From JAJTFA01 sp051715425 (lineage in GTDB: Bacteria; Bacteroidota; Bacteroidia; UKL13-3), in contig JBPXJS010000002.1 in assembly GCA_051715425.1 (NCBI GenBank), positions 248,001-312,000 of the forward strand: a stretch of 64,000 nucleotides of DNA, written 5' to 3'. The notes beneath the pieces were generated by a model, which had not been told where the DNA came from, did no database searches, and was given only the letters and a program-made list of their open reading frames with translations. Every line of letters starts with the position of its first letter. The first letter of the stretch is position 1. The position numbers and the translations under genes were made by a program. Of this stretch, positions 53,234 through 61,642 are shown in pieces.

Positions 53234-53265
53234 CAAATATATGAACATGTATTCATATATGCAAA
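53234..53265 (-). promoter_or_regulatory. Repressor promoter, TTTG-N20-TATATTTG
   Basis: On the minus strand TTTG (complement of 53262-53265) is followed by a 20-bp spacer and TATATTTG (complement of 53234-53241), a full match to the Bacteroidota promoter consensus. The palindromic operator lies inside the spacer and touches the -7 element, so bound repressor should block RNA polymerase. Confidence 0.7.
53239..53258. promoter_or_regulatory. Operator palindrome, repressor promoter
   Basis: Second identical copy of ATATGAA-CATGTA-TTCATAT, 20 bp before the repressor start and inside its promoter. The placement fits autoregulation. Confidence 0.78.
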
Positions 53266-53301
53266 TGGCAGGATGTTTTCTTAAACCTTTGTGCTGTTAT
53301 A

Positions 53302-53859
53302 CTATTTAGCTTTTACAGGAATTTTTACCTGGGTATGATCCCAATGTAATACCAGGTTTGTAGAAGAAGAACTGCTATCGGCCGGATCGAAGCTGATAAT
53401 AAACTGATCCATATCTGATGCCGTATTATTGGCCGTTACCTCTGTTCTGATCACATCATCCTCCTCATCGGGTGGGCTGGCTCCCCAGCGGTCGTAATCT
53501 TTATTAAGGGCAATAATCCATTTGGTTTCGCCCGGTATGGTATACAGGCTGTAAATTCCTGCCTTTATGGGCTGATCGTTAAATACAATATCCTTATTTA
53601 CATTAAATGTGGTTGCTTCATTGGCTCCGGCTCTCCAATATTTGCCATAAGGCTGCAGGGCACTGTTTTTTTCATCACCAAAAATGAGCCTGTTTTTACG
53701 GTAAGGCCGGCAATATTTCACCTCCATCTTTAAATCATTTATTTGTATAGAGGCCGTTGCAGCCGGACTGTGTTTTTTTGTGGCACTTGCCAGATAACCA
53801 AGGATTCCAATTAAAGCCACCAGCACAATGCCGGAAATGATCAAGATCTTTTTTTTCAT
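53302..53859 (-). CDS. DUF2911 exported protein
   Basis: A 185-residue protein anchored or exported by an N-terminal hydrophobic stretch (IISGIVLVALIGILGYLAS, residues 5-24). The mature part has the DUF2911 pattern KYCRPYRKNRLIFGDEKNSALQPYGKYWRAGANEATTF and IKAGIYSLYTIPGETKWIIALNKDYDRWGA. DUF2911 proteins are common in Bacteroidota and have no known function. It lies upstream of the repressor gene on the same strand with an 82-bp gap. Confidence 0.88.
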   Translation of the reverse strand: MKKKILIISGIVLVALIGILGYLASATKKHSPAATASIQINDLKMEVKYCRPYRKNRLIFGDEKNSALQPYGKYWRAGANEATTFNVNKDIVFNDQPIKAGIYSLYTIPGETKWIIALNKDYDRWGASPPDEEDDVIRTEVTANNTASDMDQFIISFDPADSSSSSTNLVLHWDHTQVKIPVKAK

Positions 53860-53903
53860 AATTTATGAAGGCGTTAAAAGTTAATTAGTTTGATTCCGCC
53901 CCC

Positions 53904-54425
53904 TCAAAAGTACATTTTTTTTAATTTTTTAAGCACCTGTTTTCCCGCAGCGCGTATAGAGGGTTGCCCGTGGGGTAACATATCTTCTATCATCAGCACC
54001 AGTTCATTACTCAGTTCCGGATAGGTGCCACATATATTGGCAAGGGTTCTCATGGCAAATACCCTGATAGCTGCAGGCTCATCTGCAGACCGTAAGTAAG
54101 CAAAACTGATATCTGCAATCTCGCCCATGTATTTTTCTTCTATATCCATATCTTTTAAAAAACGAAGCAGGTTCCTTTTTACTGCATCATGGCATGGGTT
54201 GTTCAACAGTTTAATAACTGTTTGCATATGTTTGTTTATCAGCCGGGGATATGCCTCCACACAATAGGAAACAGGCCAGGCGGCTCGTTGCACCACCAGA
54301 GATTCATCGGTTGTTAACAGCATAAACAGCGAGTCGAACCGCTGCTGGTTATTTCCAACATATTGTATTACGGCATCGGTTTGTCTTTTGGAGTGCTCCT
54401 TTAATAAAACCTCTCTGATATTCAT
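53904..54425 (-). CDS. HEAT-like repeat protein
   Basis: A 173-residue all-helical cytoplasmic protein with HEAT-like units (LVVQRAAWPVSYCVEAYPRLIN, VKRNLLRFLKDMDI, AIRVFAMRTLANICGTYPELSNEL, SIRAAGKQVLKKLKKMYF). No enzymatic motif. Such small HEAT-repeat proteins may bind other proteins or DNA (for example alkylpurine glycosylase-like folds), but nothing here shows that. It is divergent from mlaE, 127 bp away. Confidence 0.7.
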   Translation of the reverse strand: MNIREVLLKEHSKRQTDAVIQYVGNNQQRFDSLFMLLTTDESLVVQRAAWPVSYCVEAYPRLINKHMQTVIKLLNNPCHDAVKRNLLRFLKDMDIEEKYMGEIADISFAYLRSADEPAAIRVFAMRTLANICGTYPELSNELVLMIEDMLPHGQPSIRAAGKQVLKKLKKMYF

Positions 54426-54552
54426 TCGGGCAAAACTGTTATATTAATTTAAGATTATCAAGTAATGATAACCTGCCTGATATCAATCATATTCACGTAA
54501 ATGGGAATTGATGTATCTTTACCAATAGAAAGCAAACCCGCAATCTGTATTC

Positions 54553-55326
54553 ATGGCCATATTGCATATTCCATTTAAGTCTTTTCTTACTGAAACAGCT
54601 GATATTACCTTGTTTCTGCTCAGGTTTGTGCGAAAGGGTTTTATTCCGGCAGGTGAGTGGAGAGAGTTGCTTCGCCAGTGTTTTGTTGTTGGCAATAAAT
54701 CACTGCCTCTTGTTGGTACCACAGCTTTTATTATCGGACTGGTGCTTACCATGCAATCGCGCCCAACCCTGCAAATGTTTGGAGCCGAAGCCTGGCTGCC
54801 GGCTATGGTAGGCATTTCCATCGTTCGTGAAATTGGTCCGGTTATTACTGCGCTTATTTGTGCAGGCAAAGTAGGTTCCAGTATTGGTGCAGAGCTGGGT
54901 TCCATGAAGGTGACAGAACAAATTGATGCCATGGAAGTGGCGGCTGTAAATCCGGTACGTTACCTTGTTTCTACCCGTATATGGGCTTGTACCCTCATGT
55001 TGCCATTGTTGGTAATTATGGGCGATGCCATTGCCCTTACCGGTTCGTGGATTGCCGTAAATATTAATGGTACCGTTACATTCGATTTGTTTTTTAAACA
55101 GGTATTTGCCAATGTTACATTTGGTGATATGGTTCCTTCTATTGCGAAATCGTATTTTTTTGGTTTTACCATTGGATTAATCGGATGTTATAAAGGTTTT
55201 ACTGCCGAAAAAGGAACCGAAGGTGTGGGGCAGGCCGCAAATGCTGCCGTTGTGGTGTCATCGTTGCTGGTTTTTGTAATCGATTTAATCGCTGTTCAAC
55301 TTTCACAATTATTCGGATTGATTTAA
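54553..55326 (+). CDS. mlaE: MlaE-family ABC transporter permease
   Basis: A 257-residue permease of the Mla (phospholipid transport between outer and inner membranes) family with about five to six transmembrane helices. The EQ-like motif region reads ALICAGKVGSSIGAELGSMKVTEQIDAMEV, a strong MlaE signature, followed by RYLVSTRIWACTLMLPLLVI. Its stop codon overlaps the mlaF start by 1 bp, so translation of the two is coupled. mlaB and mlaC are not present next to it, which is usual in Bacteroidota. Confidence 0.92.
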   Translation: MAILHIPFKSFLTETADITLFLLRFVRKGFIPAGEWRELLRQCFVVGNKSLPLVGTTAFIIGLVLTMQSRPTLQMFGAEAWLPAMVGISIVREIGPVITALICAGKVGSSIGAELGSMKVTEQIDAMEVAAVNPVRYLVSTRIWACTLMLPLLVIMGDAIALTGSWIAVNINGTVTFDLFFKQVFANVTFGDMVPSIAKSYFFGFTIGLIGCYKGFTAEKGTEGVGQAANAAVVVSSLLVFVIDLIAVQLSQLFGLI

Positions 55327-56084
55327 TGAACCTGCTGCACAAACACACCGACACCAATGAACCCCTGATCAGCATCAATGGTTTGTATAAAGCGTTTGGT
55401 AATAATGTGGTATTAAACGGGGTTAACCTTCACCTCGCAAAAGGAGAGAACCTGGTGGTGCTTGGCAAATCGGGCAGCGGCAAATCTGTTTTAATTAAAT
55501 GTTTGGTTAGGTTAATAAAACCTGATAAAGGAAGCATTATTGCTTTTGGCACCGAAATAACCACCCTTGGCGAACGTAAACTGGATGAGGTACGAACAAA
55601 AATCGGGTTCCTTTTTCAGGGAAGTGCATTGTATGATTCTATGACGGTGGAAGAAAATATGGGATTTGCCATGTTACGCCTGAGTAAGCATATTACAAAA
55701 GACCAGCTAAACCGGTTTATAGATGAAGCATTGGATAATGTGGGGCTTAAACACACGCGCAAATTAATGCCATCCGAACTTTCTGGTGGGATGAAAAAGA
55801 GGGTGGCACTGGCCCGCACCATTATTATGAAACCTGATATTATGTTGTATGATGAGCCTACTACAGGGCTGGATCCGGTAACATCAAGGGAAATCAGTAA
55901 ATTAATCCTTGATTTGCAGCAACAATACCATATGTCGTCATTAATTATTACACACGATATGCCTTGCGCCAAAATAACGGCAAACAGGGTAATGGCCTTG
56001 ATTAATGGGATTAATTATGCCAGCGGAACCTATGAGCAACTGATGCATCATCCGGACCCGCTGGTAAATACTTTTTTTGAATAA
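55326..56084 (+). CDS. mlaF: MlaF-family ABC transporter ATPase
   Basis: A 252-residue ABC ATPase. Walker A GKSGSGKS (residues 47-54), Q-loop FLFQGSALYDSMTV, signature LSGGMKKRVALARTI, Walker B DIMLYDEPTTGLDP and switch His in ITHDM are present. It overlaps mlaE by 1 bp and is 3 bp from the MCE gene, so the three form one operon. Confidence 0.95.
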   Translation: MNLLHKHTDTNEPLISINGLYKAFGNNVVLNGVNLHLAKGENLVVLGKSGSGKSVLIKCLVRLIKPDKGSIIAFGTEITTLGERKLDEVRTKIGFLFQGSALYDSMTVEENMGFAMLRLSKHITKDQLNRFIDEALDNVGLKHTRKLMPSELSGGMKKRVALARTIIMKPDIMLYDEPTTGLDPVTSREISKLILDLQQQYHMSSLIITHDMPCAKITANRVMALINGINYASGTYEQLMHHPDPLVNTFFE

Positions 56085-56087
56085 ACT

Positions 56088-57065
56088 ATGGCAACAGAAA
56101 ACACAAGGAAATTATTGCTTGGGTTATTTATTACCGCATCATTATTGCTGGTAAGCCTTGCATTGTATATGATTGGCAGCAACCAGAATATTTTTGGAGC
56201 CAATTTTAACGTAGTGGTTTTGTTTAATAATGTAAGCGGCCTTCGCTCCGGAAACAATGTCCGGTTTTCCGGAACGGATGTAGGTACGGTTGAAAGTGTT
56301 GAGGTAATCGGAGATACCGTGGTAAAAGTGGAAATGGTGATAAAGGAAAAATACAGGCAGTTTATTCGCCATGATGCGCTGGCAAGTATTGGCACTGATG
56401 GCTTAATGGGAAACAAACTGGTAAATATTATCAATACCGGTGGGCAAATGGCCGCTGTTGTTCAAAGTGGCGATACCCTATTTTCTCTTAAACCGGTGGA
56501 AACAGATGAAATGTTGCGAACCCTCAATAGAACCAACGAATATGTTTCTCTTATTGCCTTAAACCTTAAAAATATAACTGATGAAATTGGAAACAGCAGA
56601 GGGGCTTTATGGAAATTACTTACCGACCGTGGGCTTGCCAGTCAGCTCGATTCTGTGATGTTGAATATGCGCAAAGCCAGTTCCCAGGCTTTATACCTGG
56701 CCGATAACCTGAACGGAATGGCCAATAAAGTAAAATCAGGACAAGGCATGCTGGGGGCGATGGTTAATGATACTTCTTTTTACAGCAACCTGCAAAAAAC
56801 CATGCTCGAGCTGAGGAAAACAACAGAAAAAGCTACCCATGTTGCCAATGAACTGGACGAAATAGTGGGTAAAGTGGATGATGGCAAGGGTACATTCTGG
56901 ACCCTGGTAAAGGATACGGTAATGCGGGACGACCTGAAACTGTCTATCCAGAATATTAAACTTGGGGCTGATAATTTTAATCAGAATATGGAAGCCTTGA
57001 AGGCGAGCCCCTTGTTACGTGGTTATTTTAAGGATAAAGAGAAAGAGAAACAAAAGAAAAAGTAG
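56088..57065 (+). CDS. mlaD: MCE-domain substrate-binding protein (MlaD-like)
   Basis: A 325-residue protein with one N-terminal transmembrane helix (LLLGLFITASLLLVSLALYMIG), an MCE/MlaD domain (residues ~38-120; NVVVLFNNVSGLRSGNNVRFSGTDVGTVESVEVIGD), and a long helical coiled-coil C-terminal half (about 145-325) ending in a Lys-rich tail. It forms the lipid-handling periplasmic ring of the Mla system. The longer helical region is typical of Bacteroidota MCE proteins. Confidence 0.92.
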   Translation: MATENTRKLLLGLFITASLLLVSLALYMIGSNQNIFGANFNVVVLFNNVSGLRSGNNVRFSGTDVGTVESVEVIGDTVVKVEMVIKEKYRQFIRHDALASIGTDGLMGNKLVNIINTGGQMAAVVQSGDTLFSLKPVETDEMLRTLNRTNEYVSLIALNLKNITDEIGNSRGALWKLLTDRGLASQLDSVMLNMRKASSQALYLADNLNGMANKVKSGQGMLGAMVNDTSFYSNLQKTMLELRKTTEKATHVANELDEIVGKVDDGKGTFWTLVKDTVMRDDLKLSIQNIKLGADNFNQNMEALKASPLLRGYFKDKEKEKQKKK

Positions 57066-57076
57066 GATGCCTCAAT

Positions 57077-57370
57077 TTACCTCATCTCATCTGCTGATAC
57101 CTTATTGGGCTTTGGTTTAAAGGGCTGAATCAGATCTTCTACCTTGGTAATAATATATGTTGCTTTTGACACAATCTCTTCCCCGTCTTTGGTAAGTTTA
57201 ATAGGCAGGGTATTCCGGTCAAATATCTGAACGCCCAGCTTTTCTTCCAATGTGCGCACCTGCTGGCTGATGGTGCTTTGTTCTGCATGGCAAATATCGG
57301 CTGCTTTTGAAAAACTTCCTGTTTCCGCAACGGCTATAACATATTGTAATTGGCGTAAGGTAACTAGCAT
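57077..57370 (-). CDS. LysR-type DNA-binding domain, standalone
   Basis: A 97-residue protein consisting of the LysR-type winged HTH (MLVTLRQLQYVIAVAETGSF, then SKAADICHAEQSTISQQVRT, LEEKLGVQIFDR) and a short linker helix, with no effector-binding domain. Full LysR regulators are ~300 residues. I see no frame downstream that continues the domain before the mlaD stop 12 bp away. So it is either a natural minimal form or a truncated OxyR/LysR gene. It converges on mlaD. Confidence 0.7.
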   Translation of the reverse strand: MLVTLRQLQYVIAVAETGSFSKAADICHAEQSTISQQVRTLEEKLGVQIFDRNTLPIKLTKDGEEIVSKATYIITKVEDLIQPFKPKPNKVSADEMR

Positions 57371-57484
57371 AGGCAAATGTATGGTTTAGCCAAATGTACT
57401 AAAGTTAAATGAATATTGCACAGAAGAGGAAAGAATCGGTTAACTTTCTTATTTTGCCGCCTCTAATACAATTTTATTGCAAAA

Positions 57485-58009
57485 ATGAATTACCTGAGCA
57501 AGCTTAAACAAATAAAGTGTTTTGTGTTTGATGTGGATGGCGTACTTACCGATGGAAAAGTGCTTGCCCTTGCCAGCGGTGAACAGGCCAGGAGTTTTCT
57601 GGTAAAGGATGGGTATGGAATTGAACGTGCCTTACTTGCCGGTTATCTGGTAGCCATTATCTCAGGCGGAGCTCAGGATGGGGTTCAAAAACGCCTCGGG
57701 TTTCTTAAAATCAAACATATTTATCTTGGCGTAAAAGATAAGGTAGAGGTGTTTCAAAATTTTTGCGAAATGCATGCGATTAAACCAGATGAGGTATTGT
57801 ATGTAGGAGATGACCTGCCGGATTATGATGTGATGAAACTGGCCGGATTACCTTGCTGCCCCCTTGATGCCGTGCAGGAAATTAAAGATATTTCCCTTTA
57901 TGTTTCTGAGAAAAAAGGGGGAGAAGGTTGTGTGCGTGATGTGATTGAAAAAGTGATGAAAGTGCAGGGAACCTGGAGAAAATTTGAGAATGAAAATATA
58001 AACAATTAG
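57485..58009 (+). CDS. kdsC: KDO-8-phosphate phosphatase KdsC
   Basis: A 174-residue HAD phosphatase of the KdsC type, which makes KDO for lipopolysaccharide. The catalytic aspartates are Asp16 and Asp18 in FVFDVDGVLTDGK. Other motifs are VKDGYGIERAL, AIISGGAQDGVQKRLGFLKI, KHIYLGVKDKVEVFQ and VGDDLPDYDVMKLAGLPCCPLDA. Length is typical of single-domain KdsC. It is divergent from the LysR-like gene with 114 bp between. Confidence 0.92.
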   Translation: MNYLSKLKQIKCFVFDVDGVLTDGKVLALASGEQARSFLVKDGYGIERALLAGYLVAIISGGAQDGVQKRLGFLKIKHIYLGVKDKVEVFQNFCEMHAIKPDEVLYVGDDLPDYDVMKLAGLPCCPLDAVQEIKDISLYVSEKKGGEGCVRDVIEKVMKVQGTWRKFENENINN

Positions 58010-58079
58010 TATTTCGTTAAAGGTCTGAATATTCATGTAAAACCTGTTTGAAGGTGTTGAGAATTAATGTAAATTTACC

Positions 58080-59351
58080 ATGATGAATCAAATAAGGAAT
58101 ATCATTTTTGTGCTGCTGTTTATACTTGCCGCAACGCAGGTTTATGCATCCCGCATTCTTATTCCCATGGACGAGAGCCAGAAAAACCATTTAAAAGCTT
58201 ATGGCATTGCCTACTGGGAGTTAAAAAAAGACCTTGATGTAGATTGGCTCCTCAATTACCGCGATGGCAGCTTTTTACTTCCTTATGATGAAACCGCTGA
58301 AAAAGAATGCCGCGTGCGTGGTGTAACTTATGAAGTGGTAAGCGAAGGTCAGGTGAGCCAGATATTGGCAGAAATTGCCAAACCTGAGGTAAATATGGAA
58401 CTGGTAAAACTTCACAAAGCCCCCAAAATTGCGGTATACTCTCCCAAAACCAAACAACCCTGGGACGATGCCGTGACCCTGGTACTTACCTATGCCGAAA
58501 TCCCTTATGATATTATTTTTGATGATGAAGTGCTGATGAATAAACTTCCCCTGTACGATTGGCTTCACCTGCACCACGAAGATTTTACAGGCCAGTATGG
58601 GAAGTTTTATGCAAGTTTTGCCAATACCGCATGGTATCAGGCAGAGGTAAGGGAATCTGAAGCCACCGCCACACGACATGGTTTTGCCAAGGTAAGTGAA
58701 CTCAAATTAGCCGTTGCCAAAAAAATAAGGGATTATGTAATAGGTGGCGGATTTTTATTCGCTATGTGCTCGGCAACGGATTCATATGATATTGCCCTCT
58801 CGGCAGATGGGGTAGATATTTGTGATGCCATTTTTGATGGCGACCCCATGGATCCAAATCCGGATGCCAAACTCGATTATAGCAAAACATTTGCTTTCAA
58901 GGATTACAAACTCATTAATAATCCTTATATCTACGAGTATTCTTATATAGATGCCACACCTGATACAAGGCCCATCAACGAAGACAACGATTATTTTACT
59001 TTATTCGATTTTTCCGCCAAGTGGGATATGGTTCCTACCATGTTGTGCCAGAACCACACCAAAGCGGTTAAAGGATTTTACGGTCAAACAACGGCCTTTA
59101 GAAAACAATTTATTAAAAGCGAAGTGCTGGTAATGGGCGAAACCAAACAACTTGGCGAAGCCCGTTATATCCACGGCACAAGCGGCAAAGGCACCTGGAC
59201 CTTCTACGGAGGCCATGATCCGGAAGACTATCAACACCAGGTAGGAGAACCACCAACAGACCTCAACCTGCACCCCAACTCACCAGGCTACCGCCTCATT
59301 CTTAATAATATTCTTTTCCCTTCTGCCAAGAAGAAAAAGATGAAAACGTAA
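58080..59351 (+). CDS. Exported protein of the family often mislabelled asparagine synthetase B
   Basis: A 423-residue exported protein with a signal peptide (FVLLFILAATQVYAS). The mature N-terminus RILIPMDESQKNHLKAYGIAYW and the middle part YDWLHLHHEDFTGQYGKFY / FAMCSATDSYDIALSADGVDICDAIFDGDPMDPN are features of a Bacteroidota family frequently labelled asparagine synthetase B. I see no AsnB glutaminase or synthetase motif; the glutamine-amidotransferase-like region (GGGFLFAMCSATDS, near residues 222-235) suggests a class I amidotransferase-like or ThuA-type fold instead. True function unknown. It follows kdsC on the same strand by 70 bp. Confidence 0.7.
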   Translation: MMNQIRNIIFVLLFILAATQVYASRILIPMDESQKNHLKAYGIAYWELKKDLDVDWLLNYRDGSFLLPYDETAEKECRVRGVTYEVVSEGQVSQILAEIAKPEVNMELVKLHKAPKIAVYSPKTKQPWDDAVTLVLTYAEIPYDIIFDDEVLMNKLPLYDWLHLHHEDFTGQYGKFYASFANTAWYQAEVRESEATATRHGFAKVSELKLAVAKKIRDYVIGGGFLFAMCSATDSYDIALSADGVDICDAIFDGDPMDPNPDAKLDYSKTFAFKDYKLINNPYIYEYSYIDATPDTRPINEDNDYFTLFDFSAKWDMVPTMLCQNHTKAVKGFYGQTTAFRKQFIKSEVLVMGETKQLGEARYIHGTSGKGTWTFYGGHDPEDYQHQVGEPPTDLNLHPNSPGYRLILNNILFPSAKKKKMKT

Positions 59352-59357
59352 CTGGGC

Positions 59358-59388
59358 TAGTGCTTGGTGCAAAGTGCTCGGTGCTTAG
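59358..59388 (+). repeat. Heptamer array fragment, TTAGTGC type
   Basis: TAGTGCTTGGTGCAAAGTGC followed by TCGGTGCTTAG is made of GTGC-type heptamers like those at 5340. It is on the plus strand, 7 bp after the previous stop. Confidence 0.75.
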
Positions 59389-59412
59389 TTGAAAGGTTGA
59401 ATGCTGAGGTTG

Positions 59413-59430
59413 AGTTTTAAATGTTAAATT
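59413..59430 (+). repeat. 18-bp block shared with 29115-29132
   Basis: AGTTTTAAATGTTAAATT, identical to 29115-29132. Confidence 0.7.
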
Positions 59431-59445
59431 CAATTGGTGCACTTG

Positions 59446-59635
59446 TCACTAGTCATTGGACATTTGTCATTGAACATTGCCTGTCCCGCAAGGCGGGAGT
59501 CATTGGGCATTAGTCATTGGGCATTAGTTATTTGTCATTGGACATTTGTCATTGGGGATTCGACTCCGGGCACTATGTACTGAGCACTTGTCATTGCCCG
59601 TCCCGCAAGGTGTGAGTCACTGGGTATTGAAGAAG
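59446..59635 (+). repeat. Heptamer array, TTAGTCA type, with GC hairpins
   Basis: CATTGGA/CATTTGT/CATTAGT/CATTGGG units run through most of this interval, the reverse complement of the CCAATGN units at 29272-29410. A perfect hairpin CCCGC-AAG-GCGGG sits at 59485-59497, and a second, decayed copy starts at 59602. With the TTAGTGC fragment at 59358 and the shared 18-bp block, it fills the gap 59352-59762, which holds no gene. Confidence 0.8.
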
Positions 59636-59762
59636 TAAATATCTTAAACATAATTCGTGGAAATCCGCTACAACCCGCGCAAGACTTCTAAAAAAAAAGT
59701 TTGTGTTAATTTCATGCCTGCGGCTTGACAGGTGTGGCTACCTACTAGTCTTCTAAGGGCGG

Positions 59763-61634
59763 TTAGTTGGTTTGGGTAGCGGCTTTTTTTTCTGCGTAGT
59801 CCATATTTTCCTGGAAGCTTGTTTGCAGGTAGGCTTTGCCCAAATTGATAAGTTTGGTAATGGTGGAATCTGAGGTGTTGTGTAATAGTTCTTTTTGCTG
59901 GATATGATCGAAGATGATTTTTTGTTCGGTGGTGATCCACCCAAATCCATTGTCAAAGGCGTAATAGGCAAATGCCGGTGCATAGGGGTTAAAGATGTTT
60001 TTGCTGCGTACATATGCGGCATCTTTAATTCGGCATTGTGCCAAAATAGTTGCAGGAATATCCGTATGCATGGCTACACGGTTATTAGGTTTTCCCCTGA
60101 GTGTTTCCTTTAAAGCACCTCCGGTAATCAACATGGGAATATGGTGGCGCTCAGTTTCATTATTGCTTCGCTGTTTGGGAAACTTGCAGCTATGGTCGGC
60201 CATAATTACGTATAAGGTATTGTTATACCAGGGTTGTTTTTTTGCTTCCTGCATATAGGCATACAGGCAGCTATCGGCATAATGCATGGTATTGCGGTAG
60301 TTGTTTCCCACTTTATCATTTCCTTCAGGAAAATACTTAGGAACGTCTGCATCAAACCACTCGTGTGTGGTCATGGTTGTGAGGGCTGAGAAAAATGGCT
60401 GGGGTGTATTTTTTAATTCGCGCAGGTGCAGGGCAAATGTTTCTTCATCATAGGCTCCCCAAACGGTTCTTTTATGTATTTCAAAATCATCTTCCCCCAT
60501 AATTTTCTGTATCCCTGCTGCGCGCAGGTATGCTTCCACATTATCAAAAAACAGGCGGCCTCCGGTGTAAAAGGAGGTATGATAACCGTTGTTATTAAAC
60601 GTGCGTATGATGTTTGGCAACTTATCAAACTTACCAAAGGATTGAATAATGGAACTCACCGGTTGTGCAGGGTAAGCACTCAGCGCTGCCAGCAATCCTT
60701 GTTCAGTGCGGTAGCCTGTGGAGTAAAAATGGGTAAACAATATGCCTTCTTCTGCCAGTTTGCCAAACATGGGCGTTACACCTTTTTCTCCTCCTAAACA
60801 TTCCATTACATCAGGATTCCAGCTTTCCAGAAAAATAAAAACAATATTGGGTTTAGCATTTGATGTAATATACGTGGTAGAATCAGCAGGGGTTAAGTGC
60901 ATAGATTTCAACAGCGTTTCTGCCTTCTCTTTTTCAAAATAGGCATAAGGATTTGTTTCCGGATCAACAGGCTTGGCAAGCAGGTCGATAAAATTCCATA
61001 TCCCGTTTAATGAAGCATAATTCAAAACGGCATGTGGAGAATGAAAAACCCAGTTGCGGTTTAATGGCACACGTTGCAGTCCTCCACGCATACCAATAAT
61101 GATAAGTCCGGTTAAAGCAAGTGATAACACGGCTTTTGATACCATACCAAGGCTTGGTGTATACGTTTGAGGATGAAAATAGCTATACAGCCTGAACAGA
61201 AAAATAACCTGTGCTGCAATAATGATTAATAGCCCAATATTTTCAATAGCAAATAAGGTTGGCAATACTTCCTGCGGGTAGGCGAGATAGGAGAGGGCTT
61301 TGCCATTTATTTTGGTGCCCCATACTTTATAAATGCCATCATCAGAAACGGCAATAAAGGTGCAGATGATAACAATCACTTTATTAAAGTAGGAGATGAT
61401 CTGAAACACGCTGTTGAAGGATGGAACAAAGGAATGGATCATCAGAAGCAAGGCTGGAAGCGCTATCAGGTATGTTGATGTGGCGATATCCATCCCCAGT
61501 GCTTTGTAGTTGGCCTGCCATATTTCTCTCCACCCAAAAGTAATGGCATCATAATTAATCAGTAAAAAAACAATACGCTGTATAAAGAAAAACAGGATCC
61601 AGAATAAAAGAAGTTTTAGCAGGGATTTAATCAT
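59763..61634 (-). CDS. LTA-synthase-like membrane sulfatase
   Basis: A 623-residue membrane protein with about five N-terminal transmembrane helices (residues 1-200) and a C-terminal alkaline-phosphatase/sulfatase-fold domain (about 260-560). The nucleophile Thr lies in TGYRTEQGLLAALSAYP (FLESWNPDVMECLGGEK precedes), and the metal site continues with VIMADHSCKFPKQR. LTA-synthase-family proteins transfer phosphoglycerol or phosphoethanolamine to glycans or lipids; in Gram-negatives an opgB or lipid A-like substrate is possible. I start at the ATG at 61634, as the frame open to 61661 overlaps the porin gene. It lies 8 bp after the putative porin gene. Confidence 0.85.
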   Translation of the reverse strand: MIKSLLKLLLFWILFFFIQRIVFLLINYDAITFGWREIWQANYKALGMDIATSTYLIALPALLLMIHSFVPSFNSVFQIISYFNKVIVIICTFIAVSDDGIYKVWGTKINGKALSYLAYPQEVLPTLFAIENIGLLIIIAAQVIFLFRLYSYFHPQTYTPSLGMVSKAVLSLALTGLIIIGMRGGLQRVPLNRNWVFHSPHAVLNYASLNGIWNFIDLLAKPVDPETNPYAYFEKEKAETLLKSMHLTPADSTTYITSNAKPNIVFIFLESWNPDVMECLGGEKGVTPMFGKLAEEGILFTHFYSTGYRTEQGLLAALSAYPAQPVSSIIQSFGKFDKLPNIIRTFNNNGYHTSFYTGGRLFFDNVEAYLRAAGIQKIMGEDDFEIHKRTVWGAYDEETFALHLRELKNTPQPFFSALTTMTTHEWFDADVPKYFPEGNDKVGNNYRNTMHYADSCLYAYMQEAKKQPWYNNTLYVIMADHSCKFPKQRSNNETERHHIPMLITGGALKETLRGKPNNRVAMHTDIPATILAQCRIKDAAYVRSKNIFNPYAPAFAYYAFDNGFGWITTEQKIIFDHIQQKELLHNTSDSTITKLINLGKAYLQTSFQENMDYAEKKAATQTN

Positions 61635-61642
61635 GGCAGGGG

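Noticed and set aside
59550..59590. GATTCGACTCC-like segment considered as a tRNA T-arm
   Set aside because: No acceptor stem or anticodon arm can be built around it; it lies inside the heptamer region.
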